The translations under genes were made by a program, and so were the position numbers. A DNA stretch of 41,998 nt from Methanobacteriota archaeon (GTDB taxonomy: Archaea > Thermoplasmatota > Poseidoniia > Poseidoniales > Poseidoniaceae), in the NCBI GenBank assembly GCA_018701175.1, contig JABIWF010000144.1:1-41998 (forward strand), written 5' to 3'. The stretch's first letter is position 1. Every line of letters begins with the position of its first letter. The notes beneath the pieces are model-generated. The model was not told where the DNA came from and did not search any database. It saw only the letters and a program-made list of their open reading frames with translations. Shown piece by piece: positions 9,869-20,000 of this stretch.

Positions 9869-10906
9869 ATGTCACAAACAATGCGTATTCCACATATTGA
9901 TTCACTTCGTGGACTCGCAGTACTTCTCATGGTGATGGTGCACGCAGCAGCCACTTGGAATCCATTTAATCAAGTTCAACTGACACCATTGGCGTACGTC
10001 GTCTCAGGATTAGGCGGTCTAGCAGCTCCTCTGTTCGTCACTCTGTTTGGATGGGGTATTGCGAGAGGGCGGATGACCGGTAAACAACGCTTTTTTCAAA
10101 CCATTTTTCTTCTGATTGCACAAGTTGGAGTCAACACAACCTCGCCGCATTTGTTCCATCCATTTACACCAGGTATTCTATCGCTGATGGCCATCTTAAC
10201 TCTCGTACTTCCGCCGTTTATCGAGCGAGTGAACTTGTTAGATATACGATCTTTATCGTTGTTGGTAGGAATCACATTCACATTACAGGTGACAATTCCA
10301 GACCTTCAAGGTACAGGAGTTTGGTCGGATCACATTTCAGACGAATCGTTGTCAACCGTCCTCTCGAATCTCTTTTTCACAGGCACTTATCCAGTCTTTC
10401 CATGGTTTCTTTTCGCTCTTTTAGGAGCAACAGTTGCTCAAAAATCATCGACAGAAGGCAAATCTTTAGATCCAACATCACGTGTATGTTATTTAGCCGC
10501 TCTCGGCGTATTGTTCTGCTTAGCCACTTTGCTTTATTCACAAATGAACGATCTACTTTGGGCTCACCCTACAGCAGATGCAACCCTCACATTCTTTCCG
10601 GCCAACCCTCCATTTCTGGTTGCGGGTCTTACTGGAGTTGTACTGTTGTGGTTGTTTGTCCAGCGTTTTGGACTTTCATTCTTGAACGGTGCAGGCAAAT
10701 TGTCTTTGACGATTTACCTCGTTCATTTTGTGCCCCTAACACTGATGCGTGACCTTGAGGCCACGCACCAGTGGGGATTACAAACGTCGACAGTGGCAGT
10801 GCTACTGTACACCGTTGCCTGGATTCCTATCGCAACCCTATGGCTGCGTTATTGTCCAGGGGTGAGTGCAGAGAAACTACTGCGGGCGATTCGAAAATCA
10901 CTCTGA
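9869..10906 (+). CDS. Multi-pass membrane protein, DUF1624/DUF418-like (acyltransferase-like)
   Basis: Start ATG 9869; RIPHIDSLRGLAVLLMVMVHAA and multiple hydrophobic helices. Confidence 0.65.
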   Translation: MSQTMRIPHIDSLRGLAVLLMVMVHAAATWNPFNQVQLTPLAYVVSGLGGLAAPLFVTLFGWGIARGRMTGKQRFFQTIFLLIAQVGVNTTSPHLFHPFTPGILSLMAILTLVLPPFIERVNLLDIRSLSLLVGITFTLQVTIPDLQGTGVWSDHISDESLSTVLSNLFFTGTYPVFPWFLFALLGATVAQKSSTEGKSLDPTSRVCYLAALGVLFCLATLLYSQMNDLLWAHPTADATLTFFPANPPFLVAGLTGVVLLWLFVQRFGLSFLNGAGKLSLTIYLVHFVPLTLMRDLEATHQWGLQTSTVAVLLYTVAWIPIATLWLRYCPGVSAEKLLRAIRKSL

Positions 10907-11782
10907 AGCAGCAAGTACTTCAGTTGCTTTCTTAGCACCCATCCATGCAACAACACCGAAACCGATCTTGTTGATGATGTCTGCAATGTTGTATGCAACA
11001 GCCATGTATTCTGCGCCGTTGTCAACATCAATCAATGCAACTTCAGGGCTGAAGAGGTAGCCGAGTGGGTAGATGATCCAGCCAACGACGATGAACCAGC
11101 GTAGTGCGTTTGCACTCCACATGAGTTCTTCAGAAATCTTGCTGTTGTCAACCCCGAGTCCGGAGGACCAAGGAGTTCCAGTTGCAACAATAATCATTGC
11201 CCAGCCCATTCCACCGAGGAGGAGTGCGAGGATTTCGTTCATCAAACCAGCTTCACCAGCATATCCGAATCCAATCATGATGAGTGCGCCTAGGAAACAG
11301 ATTCCAGTGAATCCGAGTCCGGCAAACTTTGCATCAGTGATAGCGCCCTTGCCAACGAGGGAAGGGAATTTAAGAGCCATCAATGGAACGGTAATGATCC
11401 AATCCATGTAGCGGTATTCTACGGAGACTTCACCGAAGTCAGCGTAAACGCCACGCATGTAATAGTAGTGGAACGCAGCAATACCAACAATTAGTGCAGA
11501 AATGGTCATTGTGGTTCTGTACTGAGGGGCAACGTTGCTACGCTCGCTCATGAAGAACACGAAAGCGGCGCCCATGGCGATGTATCCTACGAAGAAGAGG
11601 AAGAAGGTCAAAGTTTGCAAACCGTCATCAACGCCATCAGATAGGAAGGCTGGCAATCCGGTCTCTGCATCCATTTCTCCGACACCAGCAGCAGAAACTG
11701 TGGATGCCATGGCAAGGGCAAAAGTGGCAATCAAAAGCAGGCTCGTTGTCTTAGAGAACTTCTCTGTAATCATATTTCTCAA
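10898..11782 (-). CDS. Proteorhodopsin-type light-driven pump
   Basis: Signal-like N-terminus, FHYYYMRGV (His75 region), RYMDWIITVPLMALKF helix C, DIINKIGFG retinal Lys; seven hydrophobic helices. Confidence 0.96.
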   Translation of the reverse strand: MRNMITEKFSKTTSLLLIATFALAMASTVSAAGVGEMDAETGLPAFLSDGVDDGLQTLTFFLFFVGYIAMGAAFVFFMSERSNVAPQYRTTMTISALIVGIAAFHYYYMRGVYADFGEVSVEYRYMDWIITVPLMALKFPSLVGKGAITDAKFAGLGFTGICFLGALIMIGFGYAGEAGLMNEILALLLGGMGWAMIIVATGTPWSSGLGVDNSKISEELMWSANALRWFIVVGWIIYPLGYLFSPEVALIDVDNGAEYMAVAYNIADIINKIGFGVVAWMGAKKATEVLAASE

Positions 11783-11870
11783 ACTACCCTGTCATCATTC
11801 TACTTATAATAGCCTGTAATTCTCCGTAAAAGGACACATTTTCTTACAAAATGGCTTTAATCGGACGCAG

Positions 11871-13709
11871 TCAATTATTCTGTCCAGTTTGAACTGCCCA
11901 CATTCTGGAATAAGTCCCATCAATTTCTATGAGTTCATCATGGCTCCCATCTTCGCGAATACCGCCATTTTCGACCACAAGAATCCTGTCTGCATTTCGT
12001 ACAGTTGAGAGTCGGTGTGCAATGATGACTGCAGTTCGGCCTTGGGTGATTTTGTTAATGGAGCGCTGTAAGGCCGCCTCGGTCTCATTATCGACTGCAG
12101 ATGTGGCTTCATCGAGGATAAGGAGCGGAGCATCTTTGAGGACAGCCCTAGCAATAGCAAGCCGTTGTCTTTGCCCGCCAGAGAGCCTGTGACCGCCTTC
12201 GCCAACCAGAGTGGCCCATTGGTCTGGTAATTCTTCGACGAAGTCAACGACCTCGGCGAGTTTAGCCGCTTCGAGGACCTGTTCATCTTCGGCGTTCGGA
12301 TTGCCGTAACGGATATTTTCTAAGATTGTAGTCGGGAACAGGGTGATGTGCTGATCGACGAGCGCCATTGATGACCGTAACCGTTCTAAATCCCATTCCG
12401 GCAGCGTCTTTCCAGCCCATGATATCGAGCCGTTGTTCGGTTCAGCAAATCTCAACAGCAGTCGAATCAGTGTTGTTTTTCCAGCGCCGGTTGAACCGAC
12501 AACACCAACAGTTTGGCCCTGCACGAGTTCTAAATTCATTTTTTCAAAGACCGGCTCTCGGCCAGGATAGGCGAAATCAACATCCGAGAAAACAATTGAG
12601 GATTGTTCAATGGTTTGTTCATCCGGTGAATATTCCCCCTGCTTAACTTCTGTTGGCGAAGTTAACACATCGAGAACTCGGGTTGAACTCGCCATTGCTC
12701 GTTGATACAAATCAAAAGTTTCTCCGAGTCTTGTGAGTGGCCAAAGGAGGCGTTGGGTCATGAAGACAAGAACTGAATATGCTCCAACGGCGAGGGTGTT
12801 GTCCAACGTCATCCATCCGCCTAACAACAAGGTGGCAGTGAATCCACAAAGAATTGCCATCCTAATGAGTGGAGTAAAAGCAGCAGAAAGACGGATAGCC
12901 TCTCTGTTCGCCTCACGGTAATCGTTACTCAACGCCTCTACACGCTTCATCTCTCTCTCTTCTGCGGTAAACGATTGAATTGTTGACATTCCCGAAAGAT
13001 CGTTCTCGAGCAATGCATTCATTGCTCCTGCAGACTTTCTCACTTCCGCATATCTCGGTTCAAGGCTTCTTTGATACTTGAAAGACCCCCAAAGAATGAC
13101 TGGTATTGGTAGTACTGCAAACAAAGCGACTTGCCAAGATATGAACAGAAAAACCCCTCCAACGACGAGAACAGTCGTACTGACTTGAAGCAAATCGTTT
13201 GCTCCCTTATCCAAAAAACGTTCAAGTTGATTGATATCATCGTTAAGGATTGCTAAAATATCTCCTTTTTGTCGCTCATCAAACCACCCCATTCCCTGCT
13301 TCTGTACATGATTGAAGGTGTCCAATCGTAGTTCGTGTTGAACGGTTTGCGCCAAATTTCTCCACAGTATTCCGTAGAAGTATTCGAACAACGATTCCAA
13401 ACCCCATATAGCGAAGGTTAGAACAGAGAGCAAGATAAGTTGATGCCATGGATCCACTAAACCATAAGAAGCTAGAAACGATTCTTCTTTGAGGACCACA
13501 ACATCAACAGCCAACCCGATGAGGAGAGGTGGAGCAAGATCCCAAATTTTGTTGGTGATTGAACAGGCCGATGCTAAGCGAATCGTACCCTTGTGCGAAC
13601 CCATGTGCCCAAGCAAGCGTCGAAATGGTCCAACTTCCGTCACAACTTCGCTACTTCGAGGAGGTATGAGAACTCTATGCCCATCATTTTCAGCGCATTT
13701 GATGCGCAA
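11871..13709 (-). CDS. ABC exporter (fused permease and ATPase)
   Basis: 612 aa; N-terminal TM region, Walker A GSTGAGKTTL, signature LSGGQRQRLAIARA, Walker B LLILDEATSAVD. Confidence 0.93.
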   Translation of the reverse strand: MRIKCAENDGHRVLIPPRSSEVVTEVGPFRRLLGHMGSHKGTIRLASACSITNKIWDLAPPLLIGLAVDVVVLKEESFLASYGLVDPWHQLILLSVLTFAIWGLESLFEYFYGILWRNLAQTVQHELRLDTFNHVQKQGMGWFDERQKGDILAILNDDINQLERFLDKGANDLLQVSTTVLVVGGVFLFISWQVALFAVLPIPVILWGSFKYQRSLEPRYAEVRKSAGAMNALLENDLSGMSTIQSFTAEEREMKRVEALSNDYREANREAIRLSAAFTPLIRMAILCGFTATLLLGGWMTLDNTLAVGAYSVLVFMTQRLLWPLTRLGETFDLYQRAMASSTRVLDVLTSPTEVKQGEYSPDEQTIEQSSIVFSDVDFAYPGREPVFEKMNLELVQGQTVGVVGSTGAGKTTLIRLLLRFAEPNNGSISWAGKTLPEWDLERLRSSMALVDQHITLFPTTILENIRYGNPNAEDEQVLEAAKLAEVVDFVEELPDQWATLVGEGGHRLSGGQRQRLAIARAVLKDAPLLILDEATSAVDNETEAALQRSINKITQGRTAVIIAHRLSTVRNADRILVVENGGIREDGSHDELIEIDGTYSRMWAVQTGQNN

Positions 13710-13749
13710 CGCCTATGCTGTGCCCGTTGAACGGTGATTCGGGGATGAC

Positions 13750-14565
13750 ATGAGAAAGGCCGATGCTACCACGCTGGAGTATGTGACTTCAACCAATCAA
13801 TCACCGCGCCACGTAACGCTCATTGACCCTGCCAAACAGGACGCGAATACGGCTGCTAATCGGGCCATGGTGGCCGTTGAATGCGGCAGCAGTATGATAT
13901 TCGTAGGTGGTTCTACCGATACGCCTGACGAGGTCGTTCATTCAACCTGTAGGGCAATTCAAGAGGCTTTTGAGTTGAGAGCCTTTGCTGCAAGCCAAGA
14001 TCCAGAATCCGATGAATCCCAATGGTATATTCCAGTTGTCTTGTTCCCAGGTGGGGCTCACGCATTGTCTCCGGCGGCCGATGCGATTACTTTCATGATG
14101 CTGATGAACTCGAAAACTCGACGCTTCCTTGTCGGGGAACAAGTTCGCGGCGCTCCATATTTGGATAAGTTTGGAGTTGAAGCACTTCCAACAGGATATC
14201 TTGTATGTTCGCCAGGCGGCCGAGTCGGAGAAGTTGGAGACGCTGAATTGATTCAACCTGAGGATACTGATTTGACCCATGCTTACGCCCTCACAGCTCA
14301 AATGTTCGGATTCAAACTTCTCTATCTTGAAGCAGGAAGCGGTGCGCATACCCAAGTCAATCCCGCATTGATTGAAAGTGCACGTTCTGTTGAAGGTCTA
14401 ACGTTAGTTGTAGGTGGAGGAATACGCAGTCCTGAACAAGCAACTCTCGCAGCCAAGGCAGGAGCGGATTGGATTGTCACAGGCACACTCACTGAGGATG
14501 CAAGCGATTTGGAAGAACTGCGTCAACGGATCAGCGGAATAGTAAATGCGATTCAGCAGGCTTAG
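13750..14565 (+). CDS. Geranylgeranylglyceryl phosphate synthase family protein
   Basis: HVTLIDPAKQD, SSMIFVGGST, YLEAGSGA, LVVGGGIRSPEQA; PcrB/GGGPS TIM barrel, archaeal lipid biosynthesis. Confidence 0.92.
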   Translation: MRKADATTLEYVTSTNQSPRHVTLIDPAKQDANTAANRAMVAVECGSSMIFVGGSTDTPDEVVHSTCRAIQEAFELRAFAASQDPESDESQWYIPVVLFPGGAHALSPAADAITFMMLMNSKTRRFLVGEQVRGAPYLDKFGVEALPTGYLVCSPGGRVGEVGDAELIQPEDTDLTHAYALTAQMFGFKLLYLEAGSGAHTQVNPALIESARSVEGLTLVVGGGIRSPEQATLAAKAGADWIVTGTLTEDASDLEELRQRISGIVNAIQQA

Positions 14566-15827
14566 TCTTCATCCTCAAAGACAACAGGGTCTCCAGAGCC
14601 GCCTGGTGAAGGCGGTCGAGCGTCCTCGACATCCATACCAGGTTCGATAGCAGTCTCACTCACTTCAAGCGCAACTCTACCGCCATCGGCTAGTTTTGCC
14701 ATATCTTCGGTAGCAGGTGTTGAGAGTTTTCGTTCCATGTCGGGTGCGTTACTGTAAGCATCCCTCTTTGCTTCTCGGGCATCGTGTGTACGTACCAGCG
14801 ATAGAGAGTCAGCAAAGACTCTACCAACGACTTCACGAGTTCTTTCTCCTCTTCGTACCGAATCCAATTCGTGCACCATAGTTTCATGCTGACCCTCAAG
14901 TTCACGCATTTCAGCAGTTCTGTCTTGAAGAGCTGCTTCCATATCTGTGAGTGTAAGTGTAATTTGTTGAATCCGCTCATCCCGTTCAAAGACATCGTTG
15001 TGCAATCGACGCTCACGTCGGCGCAACGAGTCATATTCCCGGTTTCGCTCAAGCAGTCTTCGCTTGAGTTCATCGATTTGCTCAACCAAATAGTCGTGTT
15101 CTGCTGAAACCGAGCGTGGTCCTTGCATGACTCTCTCGAGTTGTTCCTCGAGTTCTCCCAAACGCCCGTCACGGGCATCAAGTAAGCCACGAAGACGGTC
15201 TGCAATGTCTCGTAATCTTTGTCGCTCTTCTTCCAGGGCTTTGTTCGCCGCTTGCTCCGCATCATTTTGGGCTAAAGCAGTGTCGAGTTGTGCTTTTAGT
15301 CGACGAACTTCTTCTGCAGTGACCGAGGTTAACCCAGCATCAGCAGCTCTTTCGAGTGCTTCGACCATTTGGGTGATTCGCCCCTCCATTTCACCAATGA
15401 CTTCGTCTTGTTGAGTTGTAAGGGTTCTCAATTGTTCAACTTCGACCGCAGATGCAGCACGTTCTTCGTGAGACAGCGAAGATTGCTGTGAAGCCAATTC
15501 TTCCCGGACATCACCCAACAATCGTTCAAGGTGAATCACTTTTGCTTCGCTTTCTTGGAGAGCAGAATCCGTCTCAGCCAGACGGGCTACTTCAGGTGCG
15601 ACCATGTCTTCACGCTCTGCTAAATCAAGCTCAAGAACTCGCAAGCGTTGTTTCACAGACACCATTTCTTCATTCCGAGCAGCAAGCTCATTCCAAGCGA
15701 TGAGAACTTCTTCAACCAGTTGCTCTACAGGATATCCTTTGAGCATTCCTTCAAGCGCTGCCCGCTCATCTCCACTTGCATCACCGATACGGTTGATTCC
15801 ACTTGTTCCGGAAGAGTCGAGCGTCAT
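14562..15827 (-). CDS. Long coiled-coil protein of unknown function, same strand and downstream of MamK-like actin
   Basis: 421 aa, continuous Glu/Arg/Leu heptad-like sequence, no TM segment, acidic C-terminus; overlaps the GGGPS 3' end by 4 nt. Confidence 0.8.
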   Translation of the reverse strand: MTLDSSGTSGINRIGDASGDERAALEGMLKGYPVEQLVEEVLIAWNELAARNEEMVSVKQRLRVLELDLAEREDMVAPEVARLAETDSALQESEAKVIHLERLLGDVREELASQQSSLSHEERAASAVEVEQLRTLTTQQDEVIGEMEGRITQMVEALERAADAGLTSVTAEEVRRLKAQLDTALAQNDAEQAANKALEEERQRLRDIADRLRGLLDARDGRLGELEEQLERVMQGPRSVSAEHDYLVEQIDELKRRLLERNREYDSLRRRERRLHNDVFERDERIQQITLTLTDMEAALQDRTAEMRELEGQHETMVHELDSVRRGERTREVVGRVFADSLSLVRTHDAREAKRDAYSNAPDMERKLSTPATEDMAKLADGGRVALEVSETAIEPGMDVEDARPPSPGGSGDPVVFEDED

Positions 15828-15917
15828 ACAAGCGACTATCGCCGCACAACCACACTTGAACTTTCGCCATCAAAAGGCGACTTAGATGGCTGGTTTTCCA
15901 CCCTTGCACAATGCCCG

Positions 15918-15933
15918 GCAATCAATTGATTGC
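15918..15933. repeat. 16-bp perfect palindrome GCAATCAATTGATTGC spanning the stop codon of the actin gene
   Basis: Sequence equals its own reverse complement; actin TGA is at 15922-15924 on the minus strand. Confidence 0.6.
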
Positions 15934-16926
15934 AGTGAACATATCGTCTGGCATTTCACCAGCGAGTTGAAGAGCGCCTGTAGCAACAGCATTGATTGGG
16001 TCGTCAACACACCAAACATTAACATCTCCGATGTCCGAAATTTCGTCTGCCATTCGGGCTGCGATACCTTCGATGAGAGAACCTCCGCCTGAAAGGATGA
16101 TGTTGTTGCGGAGAATAGGTTGGTATTCAGGGTCTGCGCCAGCAACGATTCGCTTGATTGCGTTTCCGATCTTTGGAACAATGAGTTCACATGCCTTGTT
16201 GACCAAATCGCCAATGTCGACAACTTGTTTCTTACCTTCAACAGAAAGTTCGACCATTGCTTCACGGTCATCAGCGCCGACATAGGACACTTCTTCCTTC
16301 CACTTTCGGACCATGTCCTTGGTGACTTGAGCGCCTGTGTACTTCTTTCGGATGAGGGCCATGAGCTCGTTATCGAGCCAATCACCCGCTTCTTGGATGG
16401 TGACTTGGTCTTCATCGGTTGGGAATGTGCCGTAGATACGGGCGATGTCTGTTGTTCCAGCACCGATGTCGACAACGATTGAACTCGCGATTTCGCCAAT
16501 ACCGAATGCGGTTGCGAACGGTTCTGTGACGACCATAATGGCATTTACTTGACCTCGAAGAGTAGCAACGAGGTTTGATTTGTCAGTGAATGAAACGTGG
16601 CTTGGTGAGCAGATGACGCCAAAAACTTCGTCGAATTCTTCAGGGTCTACAGTTTCCAACAGGTGGGAGACAAACGCCTTGGCAGCGGCGAGGTTTGCTT
16701 CATCGTCTTGAGCAACACCAGCAGCCATTGGGCGGTAGAGGTTACATGCGAGCTTGTTCTTCAGAGCATCGTTACCAAACAAAACATCTCTTCCGAGGAA
16801 GTTTCGTGCAACCGGGTCCTTTGGACGTCCGACGACTGTTTCGATTGTATGGCTGATTCCAGCGCTTGATGCAATTGTAGATTGGTAGGTACCCAGGTCG
16901 ATTCCAACATATAGACGGTCACTCAT
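15922..16926 (-). CDS. MamK/MreB-like actin homolog
   Basis: YVGIDLGTYQSTIASS (phosphate 1), VVDIGAGTTDIARIYGTFPTDEDQVT (phosphate 2), ILSGGGSLIEGIAARM (adenosine), VWCVDDPINAVATGAL. Start set to MSDRLYVGIDLGT (ATG 16926) rather than 16980. Confidence 0.9.
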   Translation of the reverse strand: MSDRLYVGIDLGTYQSTIASSAGISHTIETVVGRPKDPVARNFLGRDVLFGNDALKNKLACNLYRPMAAGVAQDDEANLAAAKAFVSHLLETVDPEEFDEVFGVICSPSHVSFTDKSNLVATLRGQVNAIMVVTEPFATAFGIGEIASSIVVDIGAGTTDIARIYGTFPTDEDQVTIQEAGDWLDNELMALIRKKYTGAQVTKDMVRKWKEEVSYVGADDREAMVELSVEGKKQVVDIGDLVNKACELIVPKIGNAIKRIVAGADPEYQPILRNNIILSGGGSLIEGIAARMADEISDIGDVNVWCVDDPINAVATGALQLAGEMPDDMFTAIN

Positions 16927-17039
16927 ATTCTTCACCTTCCGCATTGCGGATATGTTGCCGAGGATGCCACCACCCTTCAAGGTTCACCTTTGAATGCGTT
17001 GCCAGTTTATACGCGCTTTAACATGAAATTGTAACGCTA

Positions 17040-20000
17040 TCACTCGTTTTCACCCATCAAAGCATTACTGTGTTGATAGTCCTCAACATCAAATGCCGGT
17101 CGAACCTTTTTATCACGCTCATCCCTTCGAACATTCCATCCGAGTTGGTACATGAGGACAAACCCTCCAATCACGCCAAAGATGCCCCAAAGAAGCGCTC
17201 TGTTTTGTGAGGCTTCCCCTTCGGCTTGGACATCTTTGCCGTTCGTTCCTCCGTCAAGTAAAGGGTTGTTCCATTGACTGATGAAGATCGCATCATCTCG
17301 CAGTATTACGGTATCGAGTTTTGCTTCGGGTGAGTTGTTTCGAGATTGTACAAACAATTCAATTTGCAGGTCAAGCCCACGAATATCCCATACGGGCAGG
17401 TCTCTTGGTATTTCCCAAGAGCATGAAAAATTACCATTTTCAACATTAACTTTCGTACAACGAGCAATCGAGTATGAACCCCCATCGCTTGAATTGTTTA
17501 GCACGTGAATTGCAGCACCAGTATCGAATGAATCACCATCATTGTCAAAAACCGTCCATTCGACCACTAATTCATCGTACCAAATCCCTCCGTTGTCTGG
17601 AGACAAAGTGAAATCGACAGCCGGCAGAACATCAACAGGCCTACACCCGTTAGCGTCTACAGGCCAGAACACCGATGCGACTTCTGTCAAACAGAGGTCG
17701 AGGTTATCGAGGACCCCATCCCCATCGGAATCATCGATACATCCGTCGCCGTCCGTATCGTAATTTCCAGAGTTGATTTCGGGACAATCGTCGTTCGGAT
17801 CATTCACAGAATCGCCATCAGTGTCGTCAATACAGCCATTGAGATCACTGTCCCAACCCTGTGCGTTTTGGTTCGGGCATTCGTCAACCATATTGACGAC
17901 CCCGTCCCCATCACTATCGCTCCATGCTTGTGAATCGCGTACAACGCCTTCGATCGCTAGTGCGAAACCCATTCTGTTTCCATCAACTCCAACGGAATGA
18001 ACAGAATTTCCTGGGGCTACATATCGGGCACGAACTTCAACATCAATCCATTCTATGCCATCCAAATCATCTTCGGAGAGGGTTATCGCGACCGTGGTCT
18101 CGTTTCGGTTGGGGAATGTTGTTGTGTTGGAGAAGTCGACAATATCGGAGAGGTACAGGGTTGAATCACCATCGTTTTGGTACGAGCCTGCAACTGCATC
18201 TGTGCCGTCTGAAAGTCGTACGATAAGTTGCAGGTCTTCAACCAGGTGCGGTTCGGGTGCTGCTGGCCAGGCTAATCTCACTTCCAAACGTTCACCGTTC
18301 GGTTCAAATCGTTCAGTCCACACTTCGCCTGTTGCAAGGAACGGACCTTTAGCACCCGTGCCGTTCCATGGGGCAGATATCAAATTCTCGAGCGCCTCAT
18401 TGTTTCCTTGACGTTGTGAAAGCCATTCACTTGGCGACCCCTCATCCAAACGATACGAATCATGTATCCAAAGGTTGCTTGCAGGCGAAGCATTCCCTTG
18501 GTGAAGAGAGTTTTCAAGCGCTTCAAAATCAACGAGTTCAGAGAGATTGAGTTGCCCCCAACCATCGTATATGTTTTGAACAGCATAGCCGCCATTTCCA
18601 CCGTTCCTTTCATCTTGGGAGAGTTGAGTTGTAGATAGAGAAAGTAAAGCCCTCAACAATGAGCCAGAAGGAGTAAACCCTTCGGACAGTTGTAGATAAT
18701 TTGTAGAGTTGAGAGTTTCATCAGCCCACACTGGTCGCAGGGATTGAACCTCAACAGATGAACGATTCTCGCTGCCGGAAATCCATCCATCCTCAACCAT
18801 CTGTTGAATCAATGCAGCGGTTCCAGCAGCGGCCGGAGTGGACATACTCGTTCCCGATGAAGAACGCAGTGCATCGTTGTATGAATCAGGTATGCCATCA
18901 GCTCGTGCCGATTGAATAGCAGTGCCGGGAGCTAAAGCAAAGATGCCATTGGTTCCTGCTTCGGTTGGGCCGATAGACGACGATGGCCAAACTGCCAGCG
19001 ACTGAGACTTCATCGATGCGCCAACAGCAACTACATTTCTTCCGTTCGCCGGTTCCAACAACTGTGCGCCGTTGTTTCCAGGTGCGACAAAAGTCATCGA
19101 CCATGGCATCTCTAATGCCCAAGCATCGAAGTCAGCAGTTCGAGCAGTGTATTCCGTGGTTGCATCCCCCCAAGAATTAGAATGAATGACAGCCCCATTC
19201 ATACCCGCCTCGACGAACAACGAATCCACATCAGGTGGAACCCAACCATCAGCGGAAACAATGTCTTGGAAAACGAGTTTACTCTCATATGCCAGCGCCG
19301 AGCCATTTTTTGGTTGTGAGCCTGAGCGCATGTCGTACACATTGTAGCAAGCAAGCGTTCCTGCAACATGAGTGCCATGACGGTAATCAGAATGGCCGTT
19401 CGTATCTCCAGAATCAATGGAATGATTCACAGCCAAGATTTTCCGATGGTTTTCTCCAGGTGTGCCAACACCATCGGTTCCGATCGAACCAATCGCCGTT
19501 GCAGAGGTAGCGTTTCGGAAACACGCGTGATCGTAATCGATACCGGAGTCGGCGGCTGCAACAACTATACCATCCCCACTAAGACCCAGTTCCCAAGCAG
19601 GATTTGCGGTTGTTTTACCGTGCTGAAGCAGAGAGCCTGAAAGCTCATTTCTTGCTTCAGTAGAGAACACCGGTTCGACCCACAGTACCCCATCGACGTC
19701 TTTTATTCCTGATTGTTGGCCAAAGACATTCCAATCGACGATTTCGATATGCGGCAGAGGCATCGAATATTTCTGCGGGTTTGACTCAATACTCAATCCC
19801 CAAGCGAGAAACTTCCGTACAAGCGATGACACGGCATCAGCAGGAAGTCTTGGCTCAAACACTATTTTTGCGAGTTCAACATCATGTTCCAAACCGAACT
19901 TGTATTCTGTATGTGGCGGCTCCTGAGTATGTATCTCGGCGAGCGGAGTGAAATCTGTAGAACGCCAAACGAGAATGTGGCTTGGACTGATCATGCGGAG

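Noticed and set aside
14690-15265. 191-aa minus-strand ORF
   Set aside because: Alternate frame within the coiled-coil gene; high Trp/Met/Cys composition is typical of shadow ORFs.
15882-16544. 220-aa minus-strand ORF
   Set aside because: Out-of-frame shadow of the actin gene; no family resemblance.
17695-17935. Repetitive GTCxCCATC pattern considered as a DNA repeat or CRISPR-like array
   Set aside because: Explained by codons of Asp/Gly-rich calcium-binding repeats (DSDGDG) in the subtilase; spacing is not CRISPR-like.
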